Positions 47,842-57,569 are shown, numbered from the stretch's first letter. The stretch: DNA of 64,000 nucleotides from Actinotalea subterranea (GCF_008364845.1 NZ_VTTP01000003.1:310001-374000); one strand, 5' to 3'. Numbers and translations: made by a program. The notes: generated by a model not told the origin, from the sequence alone.

Positions 47842-49332
47842 ATGGCCACCGTCGCTCCCCATCGCGTACGCCCGGGCCGGACCCTCGAGCTCGGCCTGCT
47901 CGTGATCGCGCTGGTCATCGGCGTCGGCGCGTACGCGCTCGTCGGCCTGGCGACGTCCGGCACGCTGCCCGTCGACATCCTCGGGTACGGCGCGGGCCTG
48001 GTCGCCCTGACCGTCGGGCTGCACCTCGTGCTCCGGTGGCGTGCGCCCTACGCAGACCCGGTGATCCTGCCCGTCGTGACCGCGCTCAACGGCATCGGCC
48101 TCGCGATGATCTACCGGATCGACATCGCGTACGCCGCGCGTGACCGGGTCAGCACGTTCGCGGAGCGGCAGCTCGGCTGGACGGCCCTCGGCGTCGTGCT
48201 CGCCGGCGTCGTGCTCGTCCTCCTGCGTGACCACCGGACGCTGCGGCGCTACACGTACACGGCGATGGTCGTGGGCCTCGGGCTCATCGTGCTGCCCCTG
48301 GTCCCGGGCCTCGGCACCGAGATCAACGGGGCGCGCATCTGGATCCGCTTCGCCGGCAACTCGTTCCAGCCGGCCGAGCTCGGCAAGATCGCCCTCGCCG
48401 TGTTCTTCGCGGGGTACCTCGTCACGACGCGCGACACCCTGGCCCTGGCCGGCCCGAAGGTCCTCGGGCTCCAGCTCCCCCGTCCCCGCGACCTGGGGCC
48501 GATCCTCCTCGCGTGGGCCGTGTCCCTCGGCGTCCTCGTGTTCGAGCGCGACCTCGGGACGTCGCTCCTGTTCTTCGGCCTCTTCGTCGGGATGCTCTAC
48601 CTCGCGACCGAACGCCTGAGCTGGGTCGTCCTGGGCCTCGTGCTGTTCGTCGGCGGAGCCGCGGTCGCGTCCCAGGTGTTCAGCCACGTGGGTGCGCGCT
48701 TCGACGCCTGGCTCCACGCGTTCGACGACGACGTGTTCAACGCGTCCCCGGGCGGCTCGGGCCAGCTGGTGCGCGGCCTCTTCGGCATGGCGAGCGGAGG
48801 CCTGTTCGGCACGGGCTGGGGTGAGGGCCGCCCCGACCTCGTCCCGTACGCGGAGTCCGACTTCATCGTCGCGTCGCTCGGCGAGGAGCTTGGCCTGACG
48901 GGCCTCCTCGCGATCCTCGTGATGTACGTGGTGCTCGCCCAGCGCGGCCTGCGCACCGCCATCGGCGTGCGCGACGGCTTCGGCAAGCTCTTCGCGGGCG
49001 GCATGGCGTTCGTCGTCGCGTTCCAGTGCTTCGTGGTCGTCGGGGGAGTGACCCGGCTCATCCCGCTGACCGGCCTGACCATGCCGTTCGTCGCGTACGG
49101 CGGCTCCTCGTTGCTCGCGAACTGGGTCATCGTCGCGCTCCTGCTCCGCATCTCCGACAGCGCGCGACGGCCCGCCGGTGCGCCCCTGCCGGGTGGTGGC
49201 GCGGGCGGCGGACCCGCACCGGAGCCGGATCCCGAGCCGCCGTACGACGCCGACGACGTGCCCACGACGGGCCCGACGGGTGACGACGTCCACGAGACCG
49301 AGATCATCGACGTGCGGGAGGTGCGCCGGTGA
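47842..49332 (+). CDS. SEDS family glycosyltransferase (FtsW/RodA)
   Basis: A 496-residue polytopic membrane protein. SEDS motifs are NGARIWIRFAGNSFQPAELGKI (residues about 163-184), FERDLGTSLLFFG, and GLTMPFVAYGGSSLLANW near the C-terminus. SEDS proteins polymerise lipid II together with a class B PBP, here pbpA next door. The 55-residue C-terminal tail is Pro/Gly-rich and cytoplasmic. RodA is the usual name for this position in the kinase cluster. Confidence 0.94.
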   Translation: MATVAPHRVRPGRTLELGLLVIALVIGVGAYALVGLATSGTLPVDILGYGAGLVALTVGLHLVLRWRAPYADPVILPVVTALNGIGLAMIYRIDIAYAARDRVSTFAERQLGWTALGVVLAGVVLVLLRDHRTLRRYTYTAMVVGLGLIVLPLVPGLGTEINGARIWIRFAGNSFQPAELGKIALAVFFAGYLVTTRDTLALAGPKVLGLQLPRPRDLGPILLAWAVSLGVLVFERDLGTSLLFFGLFVGMLYLATERLSWVVLGLVLFVGGAAVASQVFSHVGARFDAWLHAFDDDVFNASPGGSGQLVRGLFGMASGGLFGTGWGEGRPDLVPYAESDFIVASLGEELGLTGLLAILVMYVVLAQRGLRTAIGVRDGFGKLFAGGMAFVVAFQCFVVVGGVTRLIPLTGLTMPFVAYGGSSLLANWVIVALLLRISDSARRPAGAPLPGGGAGGGPAPEPDPEPPYDADDVPTTGPTGDDVHETEIIDVREVRR

Positions 49333-50783
49333 ACACGCCCCTGCGCCGCCTCGCGTCCGTCGTCGTCGTCATGTTCCTCGTCCTCATGGGCGGCAGCACC
49401 TGGGTCCAGTACGCCCAGTCCGACCGGCTCAACAACGACCCGCGCAACGTCCGCACCCTGTACCGCGAGTACGGCAATGCACGCGGCCCCATCGTCGTGG
49501 CGGGCAACGCCATCGCGTCCTCGACACCCGTGGACGACGCGTTCGGCTACCAGCGCGCGTACACGTCCCCGGACCTGTACGCGCACGTCACCGGCTACTA
49601 CTCCGTCGTGTACGGCCCCTCGGCCGTCGAGCGTGCGATGAACACCGAGCTCAACGGCTCGGCCGACTCGCTGTTCTACTCGCGCCTCGAGGACCTCGTC
49701 ACGGGCCGGCAGACGCAGGGCGCGTCCGTCGAGCTCACGATCAACCCGAACGCGCAGCAGGCCGCCTGGGACGCCCTGGGCGACCAGCGCGGCGCCGTCG
49801 TCGCCCTCGACCCGACCACCGGGGCGATCCTCGCGATGGTCTCCAAGCCGAGCTACGACCCGAACGCCCTCGCGAGCCACGACACCGCAGCCGTGAACGC
49901 CGCGTGGCAGGCGCTCGAGGACGACCCGACGGATCCCCTCGCGAACCGTGCCATCGCGGGGGACACCTACCCGCCGGGCTCGACGTTCAAGCTCGTGACC
50001 GCGGCGGCCGCGCTCGAGTCGGGCCTCACGCCCGAGAGCCAGGTCCCCGCGCCCGACGTGCTCGACCTCCCCCAGACGTCCGCGACCCTCAGCAACTTCG
50101 GCGGGTCCTCGTGCAGCGGCACGGGCACGACGACGCTCGCCGACGCCCTGCGCATCTCCTGCAACACGGCCTTCGGGCAGCTCGGCATGGACCTCGGCGA
50201 CCAGGCCCTGCGCGAGCAGGCCGAGGCGTTCGGGTTCGACACGCCCCTGAACGTGCCCATGAAGGTCACGGAGAGCCGGTTCCCGGCCGGCGACCTCGAC
50301 GAGCCGACCACCGCCATGTCGGCGATCGGCCAGCGCGACGTCCGCGTCACCCCGCTCCAGATGGCGATGGTCTCCGCGGCCATCGCCAACGGCGGCACCC
50401 AGATGCGCCCGTACCTCGTCGCCGCCGTGCGCAGCCAGGACCTCACGGTCGTCAGCGAGGCCGACCCGGCGGAGATCGGTCAGCCCGTCTCCCCGGCTAC
50501 CGCCGCGGCCCTGCGGGACATGATGGTCGGCGTCGTCGCGAACGGCAGCGGCCGCGCCGCGCAGATCTCGGGCGTCCAGGTCGCTGGCAAGACCGGCACC
50601 GCGCAGACCACCGACGACGTCGCCCCGCACGCCTGGTTCACGGCCTTCGCGCCCGCCGACGCACCGCGCGTCGCCGTCGCGGTCGTCGTCGAGAACGGCG
50701 GCAACATGGGCAACGAGGCCACGGGCGGGCAGGTCGCAGCGCCGATCGCCAAGGCCGTCATCGAGGCGGTGCTCGGCTCGTGA
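49329..50783 (+). CDS. pbpA: class B penicillin-binding protein PbpA
   Basis: A 484-residue transpeptidase with an N-terminal membrane anchor (LASVVVVMFLVLMGGSTWVQ) and the catalytic motifs GSTFKLVTAA (SxxK), SCNTAFGQ (SxN) and VAGKTGTAQT (KTG). It cross-links peptidoglycan made by the adjacent SEDS protein. Overlaps rodA and pknA by 4 bp each. Confidence 0.96.
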   Translation: MNTPLRRLASVVVVMFLVLMGGSTWVQYAQSDRLNNDPRNVRTLYREYGNARGPIVVAGNAIASSTPVDDAFGYQRAYTSPDLYAHVTGYYSVVYGPSAVERAMNTELNGSADSLFYSRLEDLVTGRQTQGASVELTINPNAQQAAWDALGDQRGAVVALDPTTGAILAMVSKPSYDPNALASHDTAAVNAAWQALEDDPTDPLANRAIAGDTYPPGSTFKLVTAAAALESGLTPESQVPAPDVLDLPQTSATLSNFGGSSCSGTGTTTLADALRISCNTAFGQLGMDLGDQALREQAEAFGFDTPLNVPMKVTESRFPAGDLDEPTTAMSAIGQRDVRVTPLQMAMVSAAIANGGTQMRPYLVAAVRSQDLTVVSEADPAEIGQPVSPATAAALRDMMVGVVANGSGRAAQISGVQVAGKTGTAQTTDDVAPHAWFTAFAPADAPRVAVAVVVENGGNMGNEATGGQVAAPIAKAVIEAVLGS

Positions 50784-52603
50784 AGCCCGACACCGACGTC
50801 GCCCTCGGCGGCCGCTACCGCCTCGCCTCCCGCATCGCCGTCGGCGGCATGGGGGAGGTGTGGGTCGCGCACGACATGGCCCTCGCGCGCGACGTCGCCG
50901 TCAAGGTGCTGCGCGAGGAGTTCGCGGGCGACGCCGGGTTCCTCGAGCGGTTCCGCACCGAGGCGCGCAACAGCGCCCAGCTCTCGCACCCGAACATCGC
51001 CCAGCTCTACGACTACGGCGAGCAGGAGGGCTCGGGGTTCCTCGTCATGGAGCTCGTCCTCGGCGAGCCCATGTCCGACCTCCTCGACCGGCAGCCCGTG
51101 CTCCCGACGCGCCGCCTCCTGCCGATCCTCGCCCAGACCGCGCGCGCCCTGCACGCCGCGCACGTGGCCGGCGTGGTGCACCGGGACGTCAAGCCCGGCA
51201 ACATCCTGCTGGCCCGCTCGGGTCGCGTGAAGATCACCGACTTCGGCATCTCCATGGCCAGCAACCAGATCCCGATGACCGCGTCCGGGATGGTCATGGG
51301 CACCGCGCAGTACCTGTCGCCCGAGCAGGCGATCGGCCGCGCGGCGACCCCGGCGTCGGACATCTACTCGCTCGGGATCGTCGCGTACGAAGGACTCGTG
51401 GGAAACCGCCCCTTCACGGGCCCGACGGCGGTGGACATCGCCGTCGCGCACGTGAACACGCCCGTGCCCCCGCTGCCCTCCGACATCGAGCCGCACCTCG
51501 CAGCGCTCGTCATGCGCATGCTCGCCAAGGAGCCCGAGGAACGGCCCCGGTCCGCGGCGTCGCTCGCGCGCACGCTCGACGGGATGCTCGACCGCACACC
51601 GCCCGGTGGCCTGCCCATGCCCTACGGCCGCCACGCCCGCACGGCCGACATCATCGACGCCGCCGAGATGAGCGACCGCGAGGCCGAGCAGGCGCGCCGA
51701 CCCGCGACGCAGGGCCTGCCCACCACGGGTGTCGCGCCCGCCGTCGTCCCCCCCGCCGAGCCACCGGCCTGGCCGGTCCCGCTGCCACCGGGCGAGGCCC
51801 CCGCCGGCGGTCCCGGGCCTGGTTCGGGGCCCGTCGCTGCAGCGGGCACCACGTCCACGGGGTCGCCCGGGTCGGGTCGCGAGGCGGGTGGCGACGCTGC
51901 CGAGCGACGAGGTCCCGAGGAGCCGCACGGGGCGTCCCCGAGCAGCGCCGACGCCGGCGCAGGTGCCCGAGGCGCCCTCGCCGCACCCGTCGCGACGGTC
52001 GTGCCCGGCCGCGCGCTCCAGGACGCGACGGCCGTCACTCCCCCCGAGCCGCCGCCCACGTACGTGCCCCGACCGGAGCCGCACGCCGCCGGAGCCGCGG
52101 GCCAGGCGGCGCCACCGACCCTCCAGCCCTCCGCCGGAGCGGGCCGACCCGGCTCGGGCACCGACGGGGGAGCGGCACGGTCGATCGGCCGCCGCCGCGC
52201 CCGCGAGACCGAGGTCCGGCGCACGTCGACGACCACCGGCCTGCGGTGGGGCACCGTGTCCCGGCCGCTCGTCGTCCTGGTGCTCATGGTGCTCTTCGCT
52301 CTTCTCGGCGCCGCGTTCGCGGATAGGGTCTGGGGATCGGCCCGTGCGATCGGCGCGCCTGACGAGCACGGCAGCGTCCGAGCGGTCGTGGCCTCCCCCG
52401 GGGACGGCCCCGCACGTGGGAGGATCGGCGCGAGCGTCGACGGCGTCGGGCCCGGCCCGACGGTCGGAGGCCCGGTGGCCATGACCGCAGCGGCAGCAGG
52501 ACACGTCGCAGCGTCCGGGACGCCGGCGGGGCAGGGCACCACAGCACAGGGCATGAGAGTGCAGGCGACAGGCCTGGACATGACGACAGCGAGGGACCAG
52601 TAG
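50780..52603 (+). CDS. pknA: Ser/Thr protein kinase PknA
   Basis: A 607-residue kinase. Kinase domain residues 10-270: VGGMGEVWVAHD (Gly loop), AVKVL (Lys), VVHRDVKPGNILLA (catalytic Asp), TDFGIS (DFG). A long Pro/Ala/Gly-rich juxtamembrane region (about 280-490) precedes one transmembrane helix (PLVVLVLMVLFALLGAAFAD) and a 95-residue external tail without PASTA repeats. GTG 50780 overlaps pbpA. It regulates growth and division proteins. Confidence 0.94.
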   Translation: MKPDTDVALGGRYRLASRIAVGGMGEVWVAHDMALARDVAVKVLREEFAGDAGFLERFRTEARNSAQLSHPNIAQLYDYGEQEGSGFLVMELVLGEPMSDLLDRQPVLPTRRLLPILAQTARALHAAHVAGVVHRDVKPGNILLARSGRVKITDFGISMASNQIPMTASGMVMGTAQYLSPEQAIGRAATPASDIYSLGIVAYEGLVGNRPFTGPTAVDIAVAHVNTPVPPLPSDIEPHLAALVMRMLAKEPEERPRSAASLARTLDGMLDRTPPGGLPMPYGRHARTADIIDAAEMSDREAEQARRPATQGLPTTGVAPAVVPPAEPPAWPVPLPPGEAPAGGPGPGSGPVAAAGTTSTGSPGSGREAGGDAAERRGPEEPHGASPSSADAGAGARGALAAPVATVVPGRALQDATAVTPPEPPPTYVPRPEPHAAGAAGQAAPPTLQPSAGAGRPGSGTDGGAARSIGRRRARETEVRRTSTTTGLRWGTVSRPLVVLVLMVLFALLGAAFADRVWGSARAIGAPDEHGSVRAVVASPGDGPARGRIGASVDGVGPGPTVGGPVAMTAAAAGHVAASGTPAGQGTTAQGMRVQATGLDMTTARDQ

Positions 52604-54657
52604 TGGTGGACGACGCACCTCGGATCCTCGGCGGCCGCTACGAGGTCGGCGAGCTCATCGGGCGCGGCGGGATGGCCGAGGTCCACATCGGGCACGACAC
52701 CCGCCTCGGCCGCACCGTGGCGATCAAGATCCTGCGCTCGGACCTCGCCCGCGACCCGTCCTTCCAGGCGCGCTTCCGCCGCGAGGCCCAGGCCGCGGCG
52801 TCGCTCAACCACCCGGCGATCGTCGCCGTCTACGACACGGGCGAGGACGTGTTCACCGAGCACGGCGGTGGCGTCGCGCACGTGCCCTTCATCGTCATGG
52901 AGTACGTCGAGGGCCACACGGTCCGCGACATCCTCCGGGACGGCTCGGCGGTGCCGATCGAGGAGGCCGTCGAGATCACGGCGGGCGTCCTCTCGGCGCT
53001 CGAGTACTCCCACCACGCCGGCATCGTGCACCGCGACATCAAGCCCGCGAACGTCATGCTGACCCCCACGGGCGCCGTCAAGGTCATGGACTTCGGCATC
53101 GCGCGGGCCATGGCCGACTCGGCCGGCACCATGACGCAGACCCAGGCCGTCATCGGCACCGCGCAGTACCTCTCGCCCGAGCAGGCCCGGGGCGAGGCGG
53201 TCGACTCGCGCAGCGACCTGTACTCGACGGGCTGCCTCCTCTTCGAGCTGCTGACCGGGCGCCCGCCGTTCATCGGCGACTCGCCCGTCGCCGTCGCGTA
53301 CCAGCACGCCCGCGAGGAGGCCCAGGCACCGAGCGCGTTCGCGTCCGACGTGCCCGAGAGCCTCGACCGCATCACCATGAAGGCGCTCGCCAAGGACCGC
53401 GAGTCCCGGTACAGCACAGCCGCGGAGTTCCGCTCCGACCTCGAGGCCGCGATCCGTGGCGGGCGCGTGAGCGCCCCCGCCGTCGGTGCGCTCGGTGCCG
53501 CCGCCCTCGGCGGTGCCGCCGCCGCGGCGTACGACCCGGGCCCCGCCACTGCGGCGACCCAGGTGATCGGCGGCGTGCCGAACGCCACGCAGGTCGCTCC
53601 CGCCGCGGCGCCCTGGTCGCAGACCGGGGTGGGTGCCGGCGCGGGGACGGGTGGCTACGAACCGTCCCGTCGTGACGTGCCGCCCGAGCCCGAGGAGGAG
53701 CCCAGCCGACGGTGGATCCTGTGGGCGCTCGTCGCGGTCGCGCTGATCGCGGTCGCCGGCATCATCTTCCTGCTCAACAGGAACGGCACCCAGGAACCTG
53801 AGACCACCGCCGTCGCCGTGCCGGACGTCGTCAACATGGCCGATGCCGCCGCGCGCGAGCTCATCGAGGACGCCGGGCTCGTCTACACCCCGGTGACCGA
53901 GCCCAGCACCGAGGTCGCCGAGGGCAACGTCATCAGGACCGACCCCGAGGCGGAGGTCGAGGTGGAGCCCGGCGAGGAGGTCACCGCCTACATCTCGTCC
54001 GGACCCGACGCGGTGGTGATCCCTGAGCTCAAGAACTTCTCGGAGGCCGACGCGCGGCGTGAGCTGAACGACCTCGGCATCGAGGACATCAGCATCCAGA
54101 CCGAGGCGAGCCCTGACGTCACCAAGGACGCGGTCACGCGCACGGAACCCGTCGCGGGCACGTCGGTGGACCCCGGCCAGCCCGTCAAGGTGTACCTCTC
54201 GACGGGCCAGGTCGACCTCATCGACCTCACCGGGGCGGCCGAGGCCGACGCGAGCGCCGCGCTCGTGGCCCTGCGCCTGACGCCCATCATCAAGTACGAG
54301 GAGAGCGAGACGGTCGCACCCGGCCTCGTCATCCGGCAGAGCCGGAGCCCGGGCCCGGTCCCGCAGGGCTCGTCGGTCGAGCTGACCATCGCGACGGAGC
54401 CCACCATCGAGACGGTGCGGGTGCCCGTCAACCTCATCGGTGAGACGTGCGCCGACGCCAAGGACATCCTGGGCGCCTCGAACCTCAACGGGGTGTGCCA
54501 GTACGCCGACGGCAAGGCCGCCGAGAACACCGACGTCGTCACCAACAGCAACCCGGCTCCGGGCGCGGAGGTCGAGGTCGGCTCTCAGGTCGTCCTCATC
54601 GTCACCAAGGCGACGCCCCCGGGCAACGGCACCGGCACCGGCACCACCAACCCCTGA
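52603..54657 (+). CDS. pknB: Ser/Thr protein kinase PknB with four PASTA domains
   Basis: A 684-residue membrane kinase. Kinase domain residues 10-275: IGRGGMAEVHIGHD, VAIKIL, IVHRDIKPANVMLT, VMDFGIARAM. The transmembrane helix is about residues 371-389 (ILWALVAVALIAVAGIIFLL). Four PASTA domains follow (starts near residues 406, 470, 540 and 606), which bind muropeptides. The last PASTA holds two Cys residues (ETCADAK and NGVCQYA) that could form a disulfide. GTG 52603 overlaps the pknA stop. Confidence 0.96.
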   Translation: MVDDAPRILGGRYEVGELIGRGGMAEVHIGHDTRLGRTVAIKILRSDLARDPSFQARFRREAQAAASLNHPAIVAVYDTGEDVFTEHGGGVAHVPFIVMEYVEGHTVRDILRDGSAVPIEEAVEITAGVLSALEYSHHAGIVHRDIKPANVMLTPTGAVKVMDFGIARAMADSAGTMTQTQAVIGTAQYLSPEQARGEAVDSRSDLYSTGCLLFELLTGRPPFIGDSPVAVAYQHAREEAQAPSAFASDVPESLDRITMKALAKDRESRYSTAAEFRSDLEAAIRGGRVSAPAVGALGAAALGGAAAAAYDPGPATAATQVIGGVPNATQVAPAAAPWSQTGVGAGAGTGGYEPSRRDVPPEPEEEPSRRWILWALVAVALIAVAGIIFLLNRNGTQEPETTAVAVPDVVNMADAAARELIEDAGLVYTPVTEPSTEVAEGNVIRTDPEAEVEVEPGEEVTAYISSGPDAVVIPELKNFSEADARRELNDLGIEDISIQTEASPDVTKDAVTRTEPVAGTSVDPGQPVKVYLSTGQVDLIDLTGAAEADASAALVALRLTPIIKYEESETVAPGLVIRQSRSPGPVPQGSSVELTIATEPTIETVRVPVNLIGETCADAKDILGASNLNGVCQYADGKAAENTDVVTNSNPAPGAEVEVGSQVVLIVTKATPPGNGTGTGTTNP

Positions 54658-54665
54658 CGGCCCGC

Positions 54666-54710
54666 GCGACGAGGCCGGCGGACCCGCACGGGTCGCGCCG
54701 GCCTCGTCGC
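54666..54710. terminator. bidirectional hairpin between pknB and the trpG-like gene
   Basis: A perfect 15-bp stem (54666-54680 with 54696-54710) around a loop that itself holds GACCC-GCAC-GGGTC. It separates converging pknB and trpG. Confidence 0.8.
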
Positions 54711-54731
54711 GAGCGGCTCAGCGAGGCGGGC

Positions 54732-55391
54732 TCAGCCCCGCGCGCCCTCGCGGACGAGCGGGTGCATGCCGGCCGACGCCTCGACGGCGCCCTCGAGCCC
54801 GCACAGCTCGAGCCAGTTGGCGAGGAGCCGGTGGCCGCCCTCGGTGAGCACCGACTCGGGGTGGAACTGCACGCCGTGCAGCGGGAGCTCGCGGTGCTGC
54901 AGGCCCATGATCACGCCGTGGCCGTCCTCGGTGCGCGTGCGCGCCGTGACGACGAGCTCGTCGGGCACCGTGCCGTCGACGACCGCGAGGGAGTGGTACC
55001 GGGTCGCCGTGAACGGCGTGTCGAGCCCTGACAGCACCCCGGCGCCCTCGTGGACGACCTCGCTCGTCTTGCCGTGCATGAGCTCGGGGGCGTGCGTGAC
55101 CGTCGCGCCGAACACCTCGCCGAGGGCCTGGTGACCGAGGCACACGCCGAGCATGGGTGTGCCGGCGTCGGCGCAGTCGCGGATCACGTCCATGCTCGCG
55201 CCGGCGGCACGCGGCGTGCCCGGGCCGGGGGAGATGAGCACGCCGTCGTACGTGGCGCGCTCCTGCGCCGACGGCACAGCGTCGTTGCGCACCACGACGG
55301 TCTGCGCCCCGAGCTGGTCGAGGTAGCCGACGATCGTGTAGACGAACGAGTCGTAGTTGTCCACGACGAGGATCCGGGTCATCTCACTCAT
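54732..55391 (-). CDS. anthranilate/aminodeoxychorismate synthase component II (TrpG/PabA type)
   Basis: A 219-residue class I glutamine amidotransferase. RILVVDNYDSFVYTIVGYL at the start, ISPGPGTP, the nucleophile LGVCLGHQALGE and the C-terminal GVQFHPESVLTEGG provide Cys, His and Glu. It produces ammonia for TrpE or PabB. ATG 55391 overlaps the upstream small gene by 8 bp; ATG 55382 is also possible. This gene is found next to pknB in actinobacteria. Confidence 0.93.
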   Translation of the reverse strand: MSEMTRILVVDNYDSFVYTIVGYLDQLGAQTVVVRNDAVPSAQERATYDGVLISPGPGTPRAAGASMDVIRDCADAGTPMLGVCLGHQALGEVFGATVTHAPELMHGKTSEVVHEGAGVLSGLDTPFTATRYHSLAVVDGTVPDELVVTARTRTEDGHGVIMGLQHRELPLHGVQFHPESVLTEGGHRLLANWLELCGLEGAVEASAGMHPLVREGARG

Positions 55392-55545
55392 CCACCGTGA
55401 TGTCGTTGAAGGGCATGTACGGGGCGATCGCCGGGAACACCCAGGTGAAGCAGGCGGCCACGACGGCGACCGCGAGGGCGAGCAGGAGCAGGAGCCGGAG
55501 CCACCGGGGGCCGGGCAGCGCCCGCCACAACCACGCGTACATCAT
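55384..55545 (-). CDS. small conserved membrane protein between sortase and trpG
   Basis: A 53-residue protein: MMYAWLWRALPGPRWLRL, then a single transmembrane stretch (LLLLALAVAVVAACFTWVFP) and a short tail (AIAPYMPFNDITVDE). Its ATG overlaps the sortase stop (ATGA), and its 3' end overlaps the trpG start by 8 bp. Similar short proteins stand at this place in many actinobacteria. Function unknown. Confidence 0.8.
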   Translation of the reverse strand: MMYAWLWRALPGPRWLRLLLLLALAVAVVAACFTWVFPAIAPYMPFNDITVDE

Positions 55546-56333
55546 GCGCCTCCGGTGAGCTCGGCCGGTGTGCCGTCCGCGACCGGCATCCAGTACTTGA
55601 GGTCCGCGTGCACGATGAAGCGCTCCCGGGCCGAGTACATGGGGTGGCAGGTGGTCAGCGTCATCACGGCGCCGGTGGGCACGGCGCCGGGCTGGCCGGG
55701 CACGGGCGCGATCACCTGGACGTCACGCGGTGTGACGACCTCGGTGGAGCTCACCGTGTACACGTACCAGGTCTCGGGCGTCTGGACGACGAGCGCGTCA
55801 CCGACCTGGAGCTCCTCGACCCGGTTGAGCGGCTTGCCGTAGGTGGTGCGGTGCCCGGCGACCGCGAAGTTGCCGACCTGCCCCGGCATCGCGGTGCCCT
55901 CGTAGTGGCCGAGGCCCAGCACGTCCAGGATCTCTCGCCGCGTGGTCCCCTGGCTGATCATCTGGAGGTAGTCGGGACCCCAGCGGGGCACCTGGAGGGA
56001 CGCGAACGTGGTCGCGAACGCGGGCTCGTCGATCACCGGTGGGGGGTCGGTGGGGTCCCGCGGGCCGGTCGGCTCGGCGCTCGGGGCGGGCGTCGGGGCG
56101 GGCTGCGCCTCGGAGCGGACCCAGTCCATGCTGCTCACGAGCTCGGCCTGGCGCTGCCCGGCGACGACGTCCGTCCACCAGAGCTGCCACACCACGAAGA
56201 GCCCCAGGAGCACGCCGAGCGTCACGAGCAGCTCGCCCAGCACGCCGACGACGGCGGCACCGACCGACCGACGGCGTACCGCCCTGGGGCGTGCGGGCGT
56301 CGTGCCCGGCCCGGGCCCGTCCGGTCCGCTCAC
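55542..56333 (-). CDS. class E sortase
   Basis: A 263-residue transpeptidase. N-terminal transmembrane helix (GELLVTLGVLLGLFVVWQLW), Pro-rich linker, and the sortase barrel. Catalytic residues: His in NFAVAGHRTTYG, Cys in MTLTTCHPMYS, Arg in SARERFIV. Sortases anchor secreted proteins to the wall; class E usually recognises LAXTG-type signals. No substrate is encoded in this window. GTG 56333 overlaps the DUF881 stop. Confidence 0.93.
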   Translation of the reverse strand: MSGPDGPGPGTTPARPRAVRRRSVGAAVVGVLGELLVTLGVLLGLFVVWQLWWTDVVAGQRQAELVSSMDWVRSEAQPAPTPAPSAEPTGPRDPTDPPPVIDEPAFATTFASLQVPRWGPDYLQMISQGTTRREILDVLGLGHYEGTAMPGQVGNFAVAGHRTTYGKPLNRVEELQVGDALVVQTPETWYVYTVSSTEVVTPRDVQVIAPVPGQPGAVPTGAVMTLTTCHPMYSARERFIVHADLKYWMPVADGTPAELTGGA

Positions 56334-57097
56334 GACTCGGCGTCGGCGTCGGCCTCGACGCCCTCGGGGAGGGCCGCGTACTTGAGGTCGACGCTGCCCT
56401 CGTAGGCAGGGAGCTCGAGCTGGGCCTCGCGTGTGACCGACCACCCGAGGCCGAGCTGCTCGACGTAGTCGAGGTAGATCTCGATCGCGTCGTCCTCCCG
56501 CAGGGCCGCGCGCAGCGCGTCGGGGTCGCCGATCGCCTGGACCGTGTACGGCGGGGAGTAGTGCTGGCCGTGCAGGAGGAGCACGTTGCCGACGCACCGG
56601 AACGCCGACGTCGCGACGACCCGCTGGCCCTGGAGCGTCATGGCCTCCGCACCGCCCGCCCACAGGGCGTTGATGACCGCCTGGAGGTCCTGCTGGTGGA
56701 CGACCAGCATGTCGTTGGTGACCTCGTCCGAGTACGTCCTGTTGGTGGGGGCGTCGTCGAGCTGGACCGTCAGTCCTGGGCCCGTGACGGCCACGCGGCC
56801 GGCGACGAGCGCCTCCTCGGCGACCGCGCCCGCCTCGTCGACCGACGGTTCCGCGGTGAGCTCCTCGGCCAGGGCGACGACCTCGCCCTCGAGGTCGTGG
56901 ACCTCGGTCTCGACCTCCTCGAGGCGGGCCATCTCGGTCTCGACCAGGCCCGCGAGGTCCTGCGGCTCACGCCCGGTGGTCCCGGCGGCGAGCCGTGCGT
57001 TGGCGGCGAAGAGGAAGCCCGCGAGCACGAGCACGAGAGTCACCCCGAGCGCGCCGGTCACGGGCACGGACCTGCGGGTGCGTGCCTTGCCCGCCAT
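56330..57097 (-). CDS. DUF881 family membrane protein
   Basis: A 255-residue protein with an N-terminal transmembrane helix (PVTGALGVTLVLVLAGFLFA), an Ala/Glu coiled coil (about residues 45-85) and the DUF881 core (GPGLTVQLDD, EVTNDMLVVHQQDLQAVINA, SAFRCVGNVLLLHGQHYSPP). The family is common beside crgA and other division genes, but its role is unknown. ATG 57097 was chosen; the upstream ATG lacks a clear ribosome binding site. Confidence 0.88.
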   Translation of the reverse strand: MAGKARTRRSVPVTGALGVTLVLVLAGFLFAANARLAAGTTGREPQDLAGLVETEMARLEEVETEVHDLEGEVVALAEELTAEPSVDEAGAVAEEALVAGRVAVTGPGLTVQLDDAPTNRTYSDEVTNDMLVVHQQDLQAVINALWAGGAEAMTLQGQRVVATSAFRCVGNVLLLHGQHYSPPYTVQAIGDPDALRAALREDDAIEIYLDYVEQLGLGWSVTREAQLELPAYEGSVDLKYAALPEGVEADADAES

Positions 57098-57209
57098 GCC
57101 GCGTCCCTCCGTCGACCGGTCCACGAGGTGTGCCGCGTGGTGCCACTACGCTAGACGACGAACCACCGGTGCCCGTGGCACCGGTCCCCGTCCGAGCAGG
57201 AGATGTGCC

Positions 57210-57455
57210 GTGCCCGAGTCGAAGTCGCGCAAGAAGCCGGCCTACGTCCCGCCGGCGGAGCGCCAGGGACCCCAGGTCAACCCTCGCTGGCTCGTCCCGA
57301 CGATGCTCACCCTGATGATCGTCGGCCTGCTGTGGGTCGTCGTGACGTACATCTCGCAGACGGACTACCCGATCCCGGGCCTGGACAACTGGAACCTCGC
57401 CGTCGGGTTCGTGCTGATCATCGCGGGCTTCGGCCTGACGACCCGCTGGCGCTGA
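57210..57455 (+). CDS. crgA: cell division protein CrgA
   Basis: An 81-residue protein with two transmembrane helices, matching CrgA: basic N-terminus PESKSRKKPAYVPPAERQGP, helix VPTMLTLMIVGLLWVVVTYI, ISQTDYPIPGLDNWNL loop, helix AVGFVLIIAGFGLTTRWR. CrgA recruits division proteins such as PBPs to the septum. GTG 57210 has GGAG about 8 bases upstream. Confidence 0.95.
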   Translation: MPESKSRKKPAYVPPAERQGPQVNPRWLVPTMLTLMIVGLLWVVVTYISQTDYPIPGLDNWNLAVGFVLIIAGFGLTTRWR

Positions 57456-57480
57456 CGCCGCACCGCACCCGCACCGCCAC

Positions 57481-57510
57481 GAAGGCCCGCCGCACCCGCG
57501 GCGGGCCTTC
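57481..57510. terminator. bidirectional hairpin after crgA
   Basis: GAAGGCCCGCCG (57481-57492) pairs with CGGCGGGCCTTC (57499-57510), a perfect 12-bp stem with a 6-nt loop, 26 bp after the crgA stop. Confidence 0.8.
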
Positions 57511-57569
57511 GTCGTCCCGGGGTCGTCCGGGTTCGTCACGGGTGGTCGCCCGTCGCCACCGAGTGTTCT

